A program made the translations under genes and the position numbers. A stretch of DNA of 64,000 nucleotides. It comes from Microglena sp. YARC. Taxonomy: Eukaryota; Chlorophyta; Chlorophyceae; Chlamydomonadales; Chlamydomonadaceae. Location of the stretch: contig CM039465.1 of the NCBI GenBank assembly GCA_022414725.1, positions 23,435,049 to 23,499,048 of the forward strand, in the 5' to 3' direction. The notes below the pieces were generated by a model. It was not told where the DNA came from and made no database searches. It worked only from the letters and a program-made list of their open reading frames with translations. This document shows, piece after piece, positions 11,470 to 25,100 of the stretch (the stretch's first letter is position 1; each line of letters starts with the position of its first letter).

Positions 11470-11620
11470 AGGTACTCCCAACCAAGAGACTATTTTGTTT
11501 TTGCTGCGTTGCTTTATCGCCTGTGCCCTTTGATTTGGGGATGGTTGGTACACCCCCCAGATGTTGTGGAGCGGGCTTGTCTTGGTTCACCTATGGCCTG
11601 TCCATGACAAAACTGTAATT
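11470..11620. repeat. Dispersed repeat (copies at 51,705-51,850 and 52,300-52,450)
   Basis: Common order: TGCT..TTGC/TATCGC, CCTTTGATT or CCTGTGATT, GGATGGTTGG, CCCC(A/G)GAT(G/C)..TG, GCGGGCTTGTC, TGTCCATGACAA. Two copies lie in introns of the plus-strand gene at 50,744-53,237. Class unknown. Confidence 0.65.
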
Positions 11621-12262
11621 TCAAGGAGAGGTGCTGATCTCGCACTTATCAAAAGGTCCATCCTTGCATGAATCAGAGGCCGGCCAGGCTTGCATGACGA
11701 CAACACCCCAGAGTGTGAAGTGGACCACTTTGTGTAGTAACTCCCGTCAAGGGGGAGTGGTGTCCACCTGGGTTGTTCTAAACGCTGCGTCTTGCGACTC
11801 AGAAATAGATCCGTTGCGTCTCAACTGCAGATTTTTATGGGCCTGTTGCGTCTCAAATGCAGATCTTGGAACAGGGTGCATCTCAAGATGCAGATCTTGG
11901 AGTCCCCCTGAACAAGCCAGGTGTGTGCCATCAAAGCAGCAAGCTGAGGACAGCCATTCTGGTCTGTCAGAAATAGCTGCAGCCGCCTGGTTAATCCGTT
12001 TGCCACAACTTGCTGTCAGCCATGCTGTGTATGGGTGTCTGCAACCACATATTTTATTCCTAATCACAGCTCGTAGTAGTAGCCCAAATACATGACGTCG
12101 CCTCCTGAGACTCTCCTAACTATAAATTATGGCTAAGCTGTTCATCATTCCATTGCGCCGTAAACGAGACGCCATAGCCCCCACGATCTTGTCAAGCTGC
12201 GGCCACCTTTGAAGTCCTGTAGGACCACTAGGGCACCAAGATAATATCACCATCATCGCACC

Positions 12263-13252
12263 TCATTTCAGCTGTGCCTCATCACGGATTGTGGATGCCG
12301 GCTCAAAAACTTCGACCTTGCCATCTTCATGCACCACTCCTCCAAAGCGTACACCAGAACCAACTTCACTACCCTGGGACCGGATACTCTCCAATTTCCT
12401 CATTGACCTCTCAGCAGGGCGCTCCTGGAAGCTGACCTTCAGGTTGTCTTCATCCCCTGGGACTGCGGGGAATCTCACCTGGTTGCCCGAGCTTTCTTTG
12501 GAACCCGGCTCCCTCTTGGGAGAGCTTGCCCACGATGAGCTAAAGATGGTGGGCAGCTGAGGGGTGCCAGACTCACCCTGTGTCTTGGTCGGGGATGGGG
12601 TTTTATCCGCTGCTGGCTCTGTGTCAATGGGCTTGGGACGCTTGTCCCCCCTTGTGATAGAGTCAGCTTCCTTCAGCATGTCTGCCGTCAAGATACCACC
12701 ACTGTTTTTCTCACCCCCAAGCCTCGTATCATCGTCGTCATCATCCAGATCGGTGTATTCACTGAAGCCCCCAAGGGAGCGAGCGCTGTTGGCGCGGCTC
12801 AACACGCGAGCTCCTGGTTCGTCGACGCGGGTCTTGCCTGATGTGAAGGCCTCGGTGAAGCCTCCTAGTGAGCGCACGCTGGCAGCCGTCTTCTCGGTGG
12901 GAGCGTCGGCCTTCTTCTTCAGCAGCTTCTGCTTTTGCTTCAGCGTCTCTGCAATGGAGTAGAATGACGTGACCTCATCATCGGACTCCTCCTTGTCACT
13001 CTTGCCACCCTTGCCCCTACCCTTGCCACCGCCCTTGCCATCATCAGGGCCCTTGCCCCCCCCCCCTTCTTGGACTTCAACTGCTTGCCCTTGCCCTTCA
13101 CCGCGTTATGGATGCGGCTGAAGGCAACATCTTGGGAGAAGCTCTCATTGAACAGCAGTTTGGATTGTAACAGCTGGAAGATGCCGACAAAGGACATGAT
13201 GAGCAATATGAAGAACATGAGGTACCCCACAGCATGGTCAATCACGTAGTAC
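12263..13252 (-). CDS. Glucan synthase exon 29: last membrane span and charged tail, with apparent frameshift
   Basis: Begins [17 protein letters not shown] and [16 protein letters not shown], the conserved end of the family. After [11 protein letters not shown] the coding strand has an 11-G run (13,056-13,066). As written, the frame leads into an Arg-rich nonsense stretch that stops near 12,943. One more base (or two fewer) puts it into the open frame [19 protein letters not shown], then [24 protein letters not shown] and SLGGF-repeat sequence, ending ...[10 protein letters not shown] with TGA at 12,263. The tail is about 250 residues, acidic and basic by turns, with a D6 run. Confidence 0.8.
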
Positions 13253-16200
13253 CTGTAGCAGGGGAGGCAGGGTCGGCATGACTATGGCAGTGGTGCTAAT
13301 GGTAGTAATGACAATGGCAGTGATGCTAATGGTAGTGATGATGACTGTACTGACAAGGATGACAAAGATGACAACAATAACGACGATGGCGACAAAGCTA
13401 TGTAATAGAAACAACATCTAACAGGCTAGCTAGAGACCATGATGGTGGTGTGTGCGTGCGTGCGTGTGTGTGGGTGGGGTGGGGTGTGTGGGGGTGGGGT
13501 GGGGGGCACAATGAACAATCGCTGATGATGAATTCCCAGGGTTCCACCTAAGGGATGATAACACAGAAGGGAACATTTTTTTCAAGTGCACCCAACACTA
13601 TATAAGCTAGTCACAGTCATATTAGACATCATCGCGTTAGTGATTTGGTTAATCCTTTTGTAGCAGGCAAAGCAACCAAGCGACTCTCACCCTGAGTCGC
13701 AGAAGTCACGGATGACGTTGTTCTGAGAATACACGCATGTGGATGCCTTATGAACGGCGATAAGCACCATGAGGTTGGCAAACATGAAGAGAGCCAACAC
13801 GCCAAATAGCTGCAATGCAAATAGGGGCAGGAAAAGGGGCGGTTACGTTAGCATGTATGTAACGGTATGAATGTATGTATGTATGTGTGTATGTATGTAT
13901 GTATGTGTGTGTATGTATGTATGTATGTATGTATGTATGTATGTATGTATGTATGTATGTGTGTATGTGTGTATGTATGTATGTATGTATGTATGTATGT
14001 ATGCATGTACGTATGGGTCTACTCAAATGTATGTATGTATGTATGTATGTATGTATGTATGTATGTATGTATGTGTGTATGTGTGTATGTATGTGTGTAT
14101 GTATGTATGTATGTATGTATGTATGTATGTATGTATGTATGGGTCTACTCAAATGTATGTATGTATGTATGTATGTATGTATGTATGTATGTATGTATGT
14201 ATGTGTGTATGTATGTGTATGTATGTATGTATGTATGTATGTATGTATGTATGTATGTGTGTATGTATGTATGTATGTATGTATGTATGTATGTATGGGT
14301 CTACTCAAATGTATGTATGTAAGTATGTATGTATGTATGTATGTATGTGTGTATGTATGTATGTTTGTAAGTTACAGTCCAGGGGATAGCCAATGCTGGT
14401 TAGTAGGTGGAGCAGCCAAATCTTCAGCACACTAGGAACAGAAGCAGTAAGTGGAGCAGTCTAAGCTGTAGCACGGCACCTGCAGTAGCAGTGCGCGGAA
14501 ACATGTATAGGTTACAGTCCAGGGGTAGACCAAATAGGCTTAAGGGACTTGCCCAACCGTGACAGGAAGGGCTAAAAAGAAAAAGCATTGATGAAAGGAA
14601 CCCCAAACAATTGTTGAACCGACGGACCCGGGTTCGTGCTACAGTGATAATGTCATTTTACATATATATGGAGAATGGGCGACTGCATTCGCTTTTACAT
14701 ACATCGGCCTGAACAGTGAAACACACATCTGGCAACCAACAGTGGTAAATTAAGAGGGTGCTTCCCTGGGTGTCAGTAGTGCAGTTTGGATTTAGTGTTT
14801 TAGAGGGGAGGGGGGGGGCAGGGGGAAAAAGGAGGAGCAGGAGGAGAAGCAGGAGCAGGAGCACAATGAGATGGGCAGTGAGGTAAACAGCATACTTCGC
14901 TTCAACTGGTTCACTTTGATTCAAACCCACTTTTCTCAACAATGGCACTATGAATCTTCAATTTTATTGGATAACGTGAAAGAGGAGATAAAGAGCTTTC
15001 ATATGAGCTGTCAAAACCAACTTTATTCCGCAAGAGTTTCGAACTACATGAACACATTAATATATTAATTTAATTATCTGGCGCCGTTACCAATTTCAAA
15101 CACTTCATACAACAGTGAAACATCTCTCCGAAGCATTCAGTTTTGTTTCTCAGACCCTGCTGTGGCCACAGGTACCTGGGTAGATAGCAATGAAAAAGCC
15201 CTTGACTGTGTGCATCAACTGCAATAAATACATAATACGCCCAATGACGAGGCGTGAGGTTGAGGGGGGCAGCCCCTTTGCTTGCACTGGGGCCAACCAC
15301 CACCAAATGCGTTTCCACACCTCTTGGTGGTTGCCCCCAGTGCAAGCAAACAGGCTGCCCCCCTGAACCTCATGCCTCGTCATAAGGCGGAACATTTATT
15401 TATGTATTTCCGTACCTCACTAATTGAGTTGTCCACAGCTCCAGCCACCTTGAGGGCGACGATGTAGAGAAGGAAGAAGATGAGCAACACAATAAATAGA
15501 AGCCACCTGCAAAATAGCATCATCATCGTCAGTGTCATCATATTTTTGTGGTGGTGTTGCTGCAGCTGTGTGTGTGTGTGTGTTTGCGTGCGTGCGTGCG
15601 TGTGTGTGTGTATGTGTGCGCAAGCGTGCATGTGCGCGCACATTTATGTCTACAACACGTGCTCAAAGCCCTGCTACTTCAAATTATGGTAGCCAACCCG
15701 GTTCAGGCCTACGAAGCTGGGGTGGTGCCATCAGACTCCTGGCTTGAAACCTCACCTCACTAATCTGCATTGCCCAGGCCTAGACTTCCTGCTTCTCTAG
15801 AATGGAACTGAGTACTTGAGGTTTGGCAAGTCCCAGTAGCAACATTGGGTTAGCCCAATGTTGCTACCCCTGGACTGTTACATAAATTTGAATAGGCAGA
15901 ACAACACACAGTGCAACGAGAGCAGTGCAACGAGAGCCTTACACATATGAGTGGTTAATGAGGTGCCCCTGTTGATAAGACCAGTCAGTTCTAGTCGTAT
16001 GCTGCCCATGGTGCACCGGCCTGTTACATACATGCATTCCCCCCTGGATTGTAACACCACCCCCTGGCCTGAAATATGCATACCCCTGGACTGTAACATA
16101 CATGCCCATGCACACCCCTGGCCTGTAACATACACGCCCCTGAACATAGAAACATCAAACTCCCCAGTTGAAGCCCCACCTGACAATTCTCCATTGTTTC

Positions 16201-16427
16201 TGAAGAGTGAGCCGAGTCATGTGCTGGCGTGCCCACAGCGTGGCGCCAGCTAGGGTGTACATGGTGGTGCTGGCAACCAAGAATTGCACGAATGGGTTCA
16301 TGAGTGCAGCAGGGGGGGGAGCATTACTCTGAGGGGTTGAAGGACGCAGGTCCATTCGGTCAATAGCAGCTATGGCCAGGATCATATATTTGGAAGAGTC
16401 CTGCATGAAAATAATAAGGAGTAGATT

Positions 16428-16476
<49 letters not shown>

Positions 16477-18532
16477 GTATGTTCATGCTTTTGTTGGCTA
16501 GATTGTTTGCTGGTTGTTGCAATCTGTGGGGGAAGGAGGAGCAGTCAGGTATTTAGGTATTTAGGCAGGTAGGTAGGTAGGTAGGTAGGTAGGTAGGTAG
16601 GTAGGTAGTTTTGTAATTTTTTGTTAGTTTGTTTGCAGGCTATTGCAATCTATATCCCTGAGGACGAAGAAGAAGAATAACGGAGCATCGCAAATGACTG
16701 AGCATCAAATCATTCATCGTCAGGAACTCCGTTTTTATTCCTGGCTCCGAAAATAAAAAACATAAAAATTGTTACGCCTTGCCACGGGGCGTGTTGTTGA
16801 AGGAAGGAACCTTTCCGTTCGCTTGCAATGCGAAAGGTTACTATGGGTTTTGCTTCCAAATACCCCTACTGCGCCTTAGCTTGGACTATCGCGCGACAGC
16901 ACGGAGGAAAGTTCTCGGCCTCTTTTAAGGCGGCAGGTTGGAAATCGTGAACCTAGCAACGGGTTTGAACACGCGACCTGTCATTCATAGCTGGTACTTC
17001 GGTATCAATCAAGCCTGAGCTTGTTTGCTTGGGATATTACTGGTTCTGAACACTTACTACGAGAAGCGTTTTTCCAATGTTGACCCAGTTGTCGGTGATG
17101 TTGCCATTGTCATTCCTGGCCTTCTGGAGCTCTGATCTGTTCCAGGTATACCTGTGGTGGGTGCGGGTGTGGTGGGTGAGAGTGTGGGTGAGGTTGAGGT
17201 TAAGGGTGTGGTTGATGGTGGGGGTGCGGGTGTGGTGGGTGAGGGTGTGGGTGAGGTCGAGGGTGTGGATGTGGTGGGTGTTCCAGGTCTACCTGTGGAG
17301 ATGGGCAAAGGCATGGAGGTAAATGTCGAACTGCTTTTTTTTGGCGGCTGGCCCAAGTGCAAGCAAACGGTCTGCCCCCCTCAACCTCACACCTCGTAAT
17401 AAGACGCACCATTTTTTTAGTTGTCAAGCTGCTTTACTGGAAGGCCATTGACTGGTCCTTCACGCTTCAGTATTGAATTTGTTTGATGTAACTACCTGTA
17501 CACCAAGGTCAGTGCTCCAAACCTCCCAAAAGACAGGCATACGAACAGACAGACAGACTATGATCGGCTGGCAAGACTCATTCCCAGGTCATTCGTAACA
17601 CTCTGGGGCTTGGTATAGAAACTCACCAGATTCCTCCCTCATAATTAAGTATGGAGTATAATGAAGAGTATGGAAGCAGCAAGTTTGGTGGTCGGCCCCA
17701 GCAAAAGCAAACAGACTGGCCCCCTCAACCCCACGCCTCGTCATAAGACGTAACATTTAGTTATTTGTATATTTATACTCACCAGTTAGAGCCAGTGTTA
17801 AAATCCACATCTCCACCAATCCATCGCTCAGGGGAACTGTCCAAACTGTAGTCATGCAATGGGGTGTAACCGCCCACTTACCCATCCACCACCCACCCAA
17901 CCACTCACCAACCAGCAGCATGCTCACCTTGAGGATGCAAGTGATGAGTGACTCTGGTGAGCTGTCCACACTGTAGTCATGCAATGGGGTGTAACCGCAT
18001 ACTCACCCATCCACCACCCACCCAACCACTCACCAGTTAGATCCTGTGTTAACATCCACATCTCCATCAATCCATCGCTGCCAAACATCAAAGAACTCAT
18101 TCGCCTTGGTGACGTCGAAGACAAAGGGGTTAAACCAGAAGGGGGCGATGACGAGGACAAAGCCCATGAACCAAGTGTTCCATGTTAGGGCGGGGTAGTT
18201 GCATGTTTGACAGTCGTCTATGATGTAGAGCGTGGTCATGAAGAAGATGAGCTCAAAGCCGAGGTACAGATGTGTACGTGCATACGAGGCGTACATGCGA
18301 ACAAACGGCATGGTTGTGATGGAGAAGCCACGGCCAGTGGCAATGTATTGCACGGATCCGTACATCATGTCACTGGAAAAGGCTGCGGCCACAGTTATCT
18401 GCATTCATCATCACGCAGGCAAGGGTTGGAGTGAGCAGGGGGGGTAGGCACTAGTATGTCATGGAGCCGAGGGTTGGAATCGGAAGGTGGTAAGCACAAG
18501 TGTTTTCATGGAGGCAAGGGTTGGAGTCAGCA

Positions 18533-18568
<36 letters not shown>

Positions 18569-19154
18569 TTTCTAGACTATCGGGATGGGCTAAGTTAAGA
18601 AACTCTGATCTGGTCCCTCACCAATGGACAGGATATGACAAAGAACCTGATATCTGGCTATGGATGGATGTATGATAACAGTCCAGGGGTAGCCAAACAG
18701 GCTAAAGGGACTTGCCCAACCTAAAAAACAGGAAAGGCAGTTTAAAAAACAAGCGCTGGTGAACTGAACCCCAACCATGGGGACCCGGAGTTCGTGCTAT
18801 GTAGGCATGACTAGATCAGTCAAATAACCTGTATGTATGTATGCTACAGCCCAGGGGTAGCCAAATGGGCCATAGGGACTTGCCCAATCTTGATATCAGG
18901 CAGGGCTGAAGCGAAAACAAGCACCGATGAACTGGGAGATCACGCATTACTGGATAAGAAAACTAACCTGCTGGAACATGTATGGTCCACACACTGCAGG
19001 GTACATCTATGCAGGTACGTAGCATTCTGGAAAATACTGGAACCCAAATATATCATTTGATTAATATAAAAACGTAGCTTTTTCTGCGCTTTCAATTGAT
19101 TTTTAAGACAATACTCAAGGAAAAAATGCACCCCTTGTCGGAAACTCACCGAAA

Positions 19155-19188
<34 letters not shown>

Positions 19189-22100
19189 ACCATACCCCCT
19201 TCCCCTCTGCCCCCCAGATCATAGTAAATCTCTGCAGGTATCTCCCATTTCGACGATTGGCTCAATGGTTGAGTTTGTTGAAATCAGGCAGAAGGTGCGG
19301 GGTTCAAATCCCTACAGGTGCGCCTTAGTGTTCGCGGTTGCTGTCAACCGCCATGGTAGCACTGTCCAGGTTGGGTAACAGCCCCTTCTCCACCGCCGTA
19401 AGACAGGGCTCCCTTAAACACGCCCCACCAGACGCTATCATTACTTTATCTGCACGTATGTATCACCCATCCACCCAGCCATGCCCACCCCCACCACACA
19501 AACCCCTTCCCCTCTGCCCCCTCCCCTCGCCACCAACAAACTAACCTGCTGGAACATGTAGAAGAAGAGTGAGCCCGTGATGATCTGTCCAAGAACAGTG
19601 AGGACGGCCTTCAATAGGCCAACCTCAAGGATGAGCTGACCAATGTAGGGAATGATGGCAAGCGTACCCAATTGGAGAATCTGTTCAAAAACAACGGGGG
19701 TGGGGTGGGGTGGGACAGGGTGGGACGGGGTGGGGTGGGGATTGTATGGAGATTGGATAAAATGTATTATGATAATATTGATGTTAGTTGATTATGTTAC
19801 TGCCGAAGACGGCGAGCAGCCTTTAAGGCTGGAGCCATGTAACTAAGTTCAAGTTCATGTGGGGTGGGGCTCTAATGCTGCCCAGCGCTTAGCTGATAGC
19901 CTTCACATGTTGACGTGCAAGCAGGTGGGACATCGTATATGGCTGGGGGTCGGCTATGTAATATAATATTAGTGAATACAAATATTGTACAATATTATTT
20001 GATATTAGTCGGACGAGCCATCTCACCAGAATTTTGAATATATTTGAAAAACTAATATTATTGTGACACTAAAATAATAGGAGTTAATATTAGTTTTTCA
20101 AACACTTATATTACTTGCCGTTCCCTATATATGGCACGTAGCACCTGAAGGGTGGGCACGCATGGGGCAGACATTCATTCAGCAATTCCAGTAGTGTGTG
20201 TGTGTCAGACCCCCGCGACCCTGTCAAGCTGCATGCACATTTGCAACTATGATCATCATCAACACCATCACCATCCTTGTCATCCTCATCGAGGAGGAGG
20301 AGGAGGAGGAGGAGGACGACATTGACATCACCATCCTCCTCTAGTAGTCCCAGTCATATTTTTTTCACGTTTATGGGGTGTTTTCGTTTCCAAACACCTG
20401 CATTGCTCTCCAATACCTACATTACTCTCCAATATCCTACCGCAAACTTTGAATCAGGTTGCAGTTAACATGTCAGCCAACTCGCAATTCTGTTCCCTGC
20501 TTCCACCCAGTCTTCCCATTCTTTCCCACAGCTGAACCATACAGATTCGGTATTCAACCCCCCCCCCCCCCCCCCCCCCCCCTCCTCACTAGATCTTAGT
20601 TAGATGGCTCACTGTACTTTCTCGATAATAGGGTTAACTAGATGACTTATTCCTAATGCTATTTTTGGTGTTTTTGATTACTGTGTGGCTGGACCGCAAT
20701 TAAATTGTGTAACACCGTTTACCAAATTCGGTGGTGCTGCTGGTGCTGCTGCTGCACAAGCCCCTTATCACCTATCTATAGGGTTGTCAATATCGTACTG
20801 GTGCAAGATACCCAGAATCGTCATTCAATGCCGTTCCATAAATGGAGATATCGTACGATATCGGTATTGTACGATGTCGTACATGACTGCCCTACCCATC
20901 TGTCAAACTCCAGAGTGTGACATGTGTAGGGATCGTCATATCATATGATGTTGACCAAATGCGAGTGCTATCATATGATATTGTATATAAATGGTAACTT
21001 TAGCCTAGTCAGACTGCCGTCATATGGTGACATAGTAAAGCATGCCCTTCCCTAAACATGTGTAATCTCCCCACACTAGCTTACCTGCTGCACACTGTAG
21101 GTATTTGTGACGGAGACCTCACCAGTAGCACTGGTAGTCGAGATTTCAGATGCCTGGCAGGTAAAGAGCAAGGATGGGAGGGTGAGGCTGATTCAAAGGG
21201 GAACAATCAGGCTCACAGTCACAATGAGAGCCTGGGTCACACTAGCCATAGCTAAGAACAGCAGGACAAGCAATTATCGGTTTGTGCTTCCTGCAGGCAC
21301 ATTCTACACACACATAGTAAACAGCCTTAGTCACAGTCACAATGAGAGTCAGTCACACAGTCAGGATCACGTTTAACAGTTATAATGACATCCCGCAAAC
21401 GCTAAGGTCTCGGAACCAGGGCTTGGGTAAATCTCCAACATGCACAAACATGCACCGGCCGGTCAGGAGGCAGTTCCAGTCGGCCAGCCTGTTCCATCAC
21501 TGCAGGGCTGAAAGCTCGTGAAAGATTATCTTTCTTTGACCAGGATGAGAAAGCTTTTCTGTCAGAGCGAATGCGCGAATAGCTCTGAATTGGCAAACTG
21601 AGAACAAATCTGAAACCATTTACGTGATACAGACATTCTACACTCACACCAGCCATAGCTAAGAAGAGCAGGACATAAGCATTCCAGTAGATAGCCACCG
21701 CGGTGAGGTAGCTGTTGAGGAAGTGGCCAACACCAGCGTGGTAGAGGTGCAGCAGTCGGAAGAGGTCCAAGCGTGCACCGGCTCTTGCCGCTTCTCGACT
21801 TGTTGCCAACTCTCCAGAACCACCTGAAATCTTCTTCTGATACCCAAGGATGGACTCGAAGCCCATATCACGACCCTTGCCTACACTGATGTACTCCTTG
21901 TACCTGCACAGCCATCATGGTGGTGGTGGTGGTGGTGGTGGTGATGGTCGAGTTTGTGGTGGTGGTGGTGGTGATAATGATGATGATGATGGCGGTGATG
22001 ATGATGGTGGCGATGGTGGTGGTTGTGACGGTGGTGAAGATGATGATGGTGGTGGTTGTGGTGGTGATGATGGTGGTGATGATGATGGTGGTGATGAAAA

Positions 22101-25100
22101 TGTGGGCAGCGGTGGTGGTGGTGATGATGGTGGTGTTTGTGGTGGTGATGGTAATGGTGATGCTAATGAGGGTGGTGTTTGTGGTGGCGGTAGCAGTGAT
22201 GATGATAATGATGGTGGTTGTTGTGGTGGTGATGGTGGTGATGATGATGGTGATGATGATGGTGATGATGATGGTGGTGATGATGATGGTGGTGATGATG
22301 ATGTGGGCAGCGGTGGTGGTGGTGATAATAGTGGTGTTTGTGGTGGTGATGGTAATGGTGATGCTAATGAGGGTGGTGGTGGTGGTGGTGGTGGTGGTGG
22401 CAGTAGCGGTGATGATGATGATGGTGGTTGTGGTGGTGGGGATGGTGATGACGGTGGTGATGATAATGTGGGTGGTGGTGGTGGTGGTGATGATAATGAT
22501 GATGTTGATGGTGAAGGTAGTGATGATGATGATGATGATGGTGATGATGATGGCATTTTTCCTGGCTCCCGACTGGACTCTAGATGTGCCTGCGGCTTGA
22601 CAGAGTCAAGGGGGACTTACGAACATAATTATTCCCGATGGCGTGCTTGTCAACCCTAGAGAGAGCTCACAAAAGATTACGAGGTAGTGCATAGATTTGA
22701 TAAAAAAAACTACTCTTTGCTACTTGGGCCTCTGAAAGCGGTGCATAGACTGGATTCTTTGAATAGCTTTGACCTGACACCCAGGAGCTTTCCATTTACT
22801 GTGGGCCCATTTGCTCTTTACCGTTACAGGAGTGTGAGCATAGTTGTTCATCTTTTTGTTGCTGTTTACACGCGAGCAGATCCTTGGCCACGAGTAGGCT
22901 TATGTATGGAGTCAAGCGTTTCTCAAAAGAGATAAGATTATCTGAGCAAGATTCCTTGCCGATTAAGTTTGGGCCTGAAAATATAGCTTTATACTAAAGG
23001 CTGTAAAACCTACCTGGGGTGACCTCAAGGATGCATTGGTGACACCGTAAAGCCAGGAACAGAGATCAGATACAAGTGCGCAACACATCAGCATTAGAGT
23101 TTGCAGCAGCTGTTGTGCCATCATCCCACCCACCCACCAACCGACCCTCTTCCAAATCCCCCCCTCCCCCCTCCCCCTCTCACCTCCCCACACACCACCA
23201 CCACCACCACCCTTGTAATCATTGCAACAACCCACCTATCCCCCCCACCACCACACACACACACCACCACAACCACCCTTGTAATCATCGCAACAACCCA
23301 CCTAATCCTGGATCCTCGAAGGGTGAGGTTGATGCCGCAGAACACATCCTCTGAGATGTGAAGATTTCGTGTGCCCTTGCTGATGCCGCCCCGAGTCATG
23401 CAATATAGCTGCGCAGGGGGGGGGGGGGGGGGGGGCACGTATAATTAGTATCGTAATTGGTATGGGGAATGGGAAGGGGAACCAGGCACATGCACCAATC
23501 CATATATCCATCTACCAAACCTGGGTGACACAAACACTTTGTTTTTGTGCGACGCGTTGCCATTCCGTTGCTGGATGGCAACATATGGGTCTGGCTAGAC
23601 TAGTCAGAAATGCCCCCCCAAACCACCTCAGCGCTTTGCACTACGCAGAGTTTCGGGTCAGCGGGTCACACAGGGGTCGCACCGAGTTCCTCAATTTGCG
23701 ACGCACTGCACGAAAATCAAACAAGTGGACACAAATCCAGGTCACTAACTTACGTTATTTGACAATACCAAGCTCCTCGTAGCTCTATCAAGTCTATCAA
23801 ACACATTCTCCAGTTCTTCTCTTGTGCTCCACCCCCCACCCAGACCAGCAAGGCCAGAGTGACTGAGATCCAATAAATCTGCCTCAGAATCTTTTTCTAC
23901 TTTTTCTATCCTTTCTATTTTGTTTTTTGTTTTTAAGCGCCCCTTCAATCTGTCAAGCCGCTACAATGTGCATTTGGAGTCGAGCAGAGCACCAGGAAAA
24001 ATGTAATCATCATCACCCCCCCCCCCCCCCCCTACCCCAACCATCACCACCACCACCAAATGCCCAACTTACCTTGTTGAAGATATCTGGATGACCGTAA
24101 TGCATCCTAACGCGCCCAGGGTCCTCCATGGTTCGCTGTTGGATAGTGGAGAATGCGTATTCAGTTGCTGCGGCAAAGCGGCCCAAGGCACCGGTCTTGT
24201 CTGAGAAGATCCACTCTCTGAATCCCACAATAGACACGGGAATGGTCGACTTCATGCGAGTGAAGATATGGAAGCGCAGCTCGGCAGCAGTTGTGAACTG
24301 ATTCACCTGTGACAGGGGAAACAAAATAGTGAGAAGGGTAACAAAAGAGTGGTAGGGGAAACAAAATAGTGACAGGGGTAAGAAAAGAGGGAAAGGGGTA
24401 ACAAAAGAGTGACAGGGGTAACACAATAGTGAAAGGGGTAAGATAAGAGTGGCAGGGGTAATACAATAGTGAAAGGGGTGACAAAAGAGTGACAGGGGTA
24501 ACAAAAGAGTGACAGGGGTAACACAATAGAGAAAGGGGTAAGAAAAGAGTGGCAGGGGTAATACAATAGTGAAAGGGGTGACAAAAGAGTGACAGGGGTA
24601 ACAAAAGAGTGGCAGGGGAAACAAAAGAGGGAAAGGGGTAACAAAACAGTGGCAGGGGTAACACAATAGTGAAAGGGGTGAGAAAAGAGTGGCAGGGGTA
24701 ATACAATAGTGAAAGGGGTGACAAAAGAGTGACAGGGGTAACAAAAGAGTGGCAGGGGAAACAAAAGAGGGAAAGGGGTAACAAAACAGTGGCAGGGGTA
24801 ACACAATAGTGAAAGGGGTGAGAAAAGAGTGGCAGGGGTAATACAATAGTGAAAGGGGTGACAAAAGAGTGACAAAGGTAACAAAAGAGTGGCAGGGGAA
24901 ACAAAAGAGGGAAAGGGGTAACAAAACAGTGGCAGGGGTAACACAATAGTGAAAGGGGTGAGAAAAGAGTGGCAGGGGTAATACAATAGTGAAAGGGGTA
25001 ACAAAAGAGGGACAGGGGTAACAAAAGAGTGAAAGGGACAACAAAAGAGGGAAAGGGGTAACAAAAGAGTGAAAGGGACAACAAAAGAGGGAAAGGGGTA

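Noticed and set aside
13748..14435. Several frames of Cys-Met-Tyr-Val and Ile-His-Thr-Tyr repeats
   Set aside because: All frames of a GTAT microsatellite are open; no splice or homology support.
21850..22659. Gly/Asp-rich and Val/Met-rich plus-strand frames
   Set aside because: Triplet-repeat translation inside intron 20 of the minus-strand gene.
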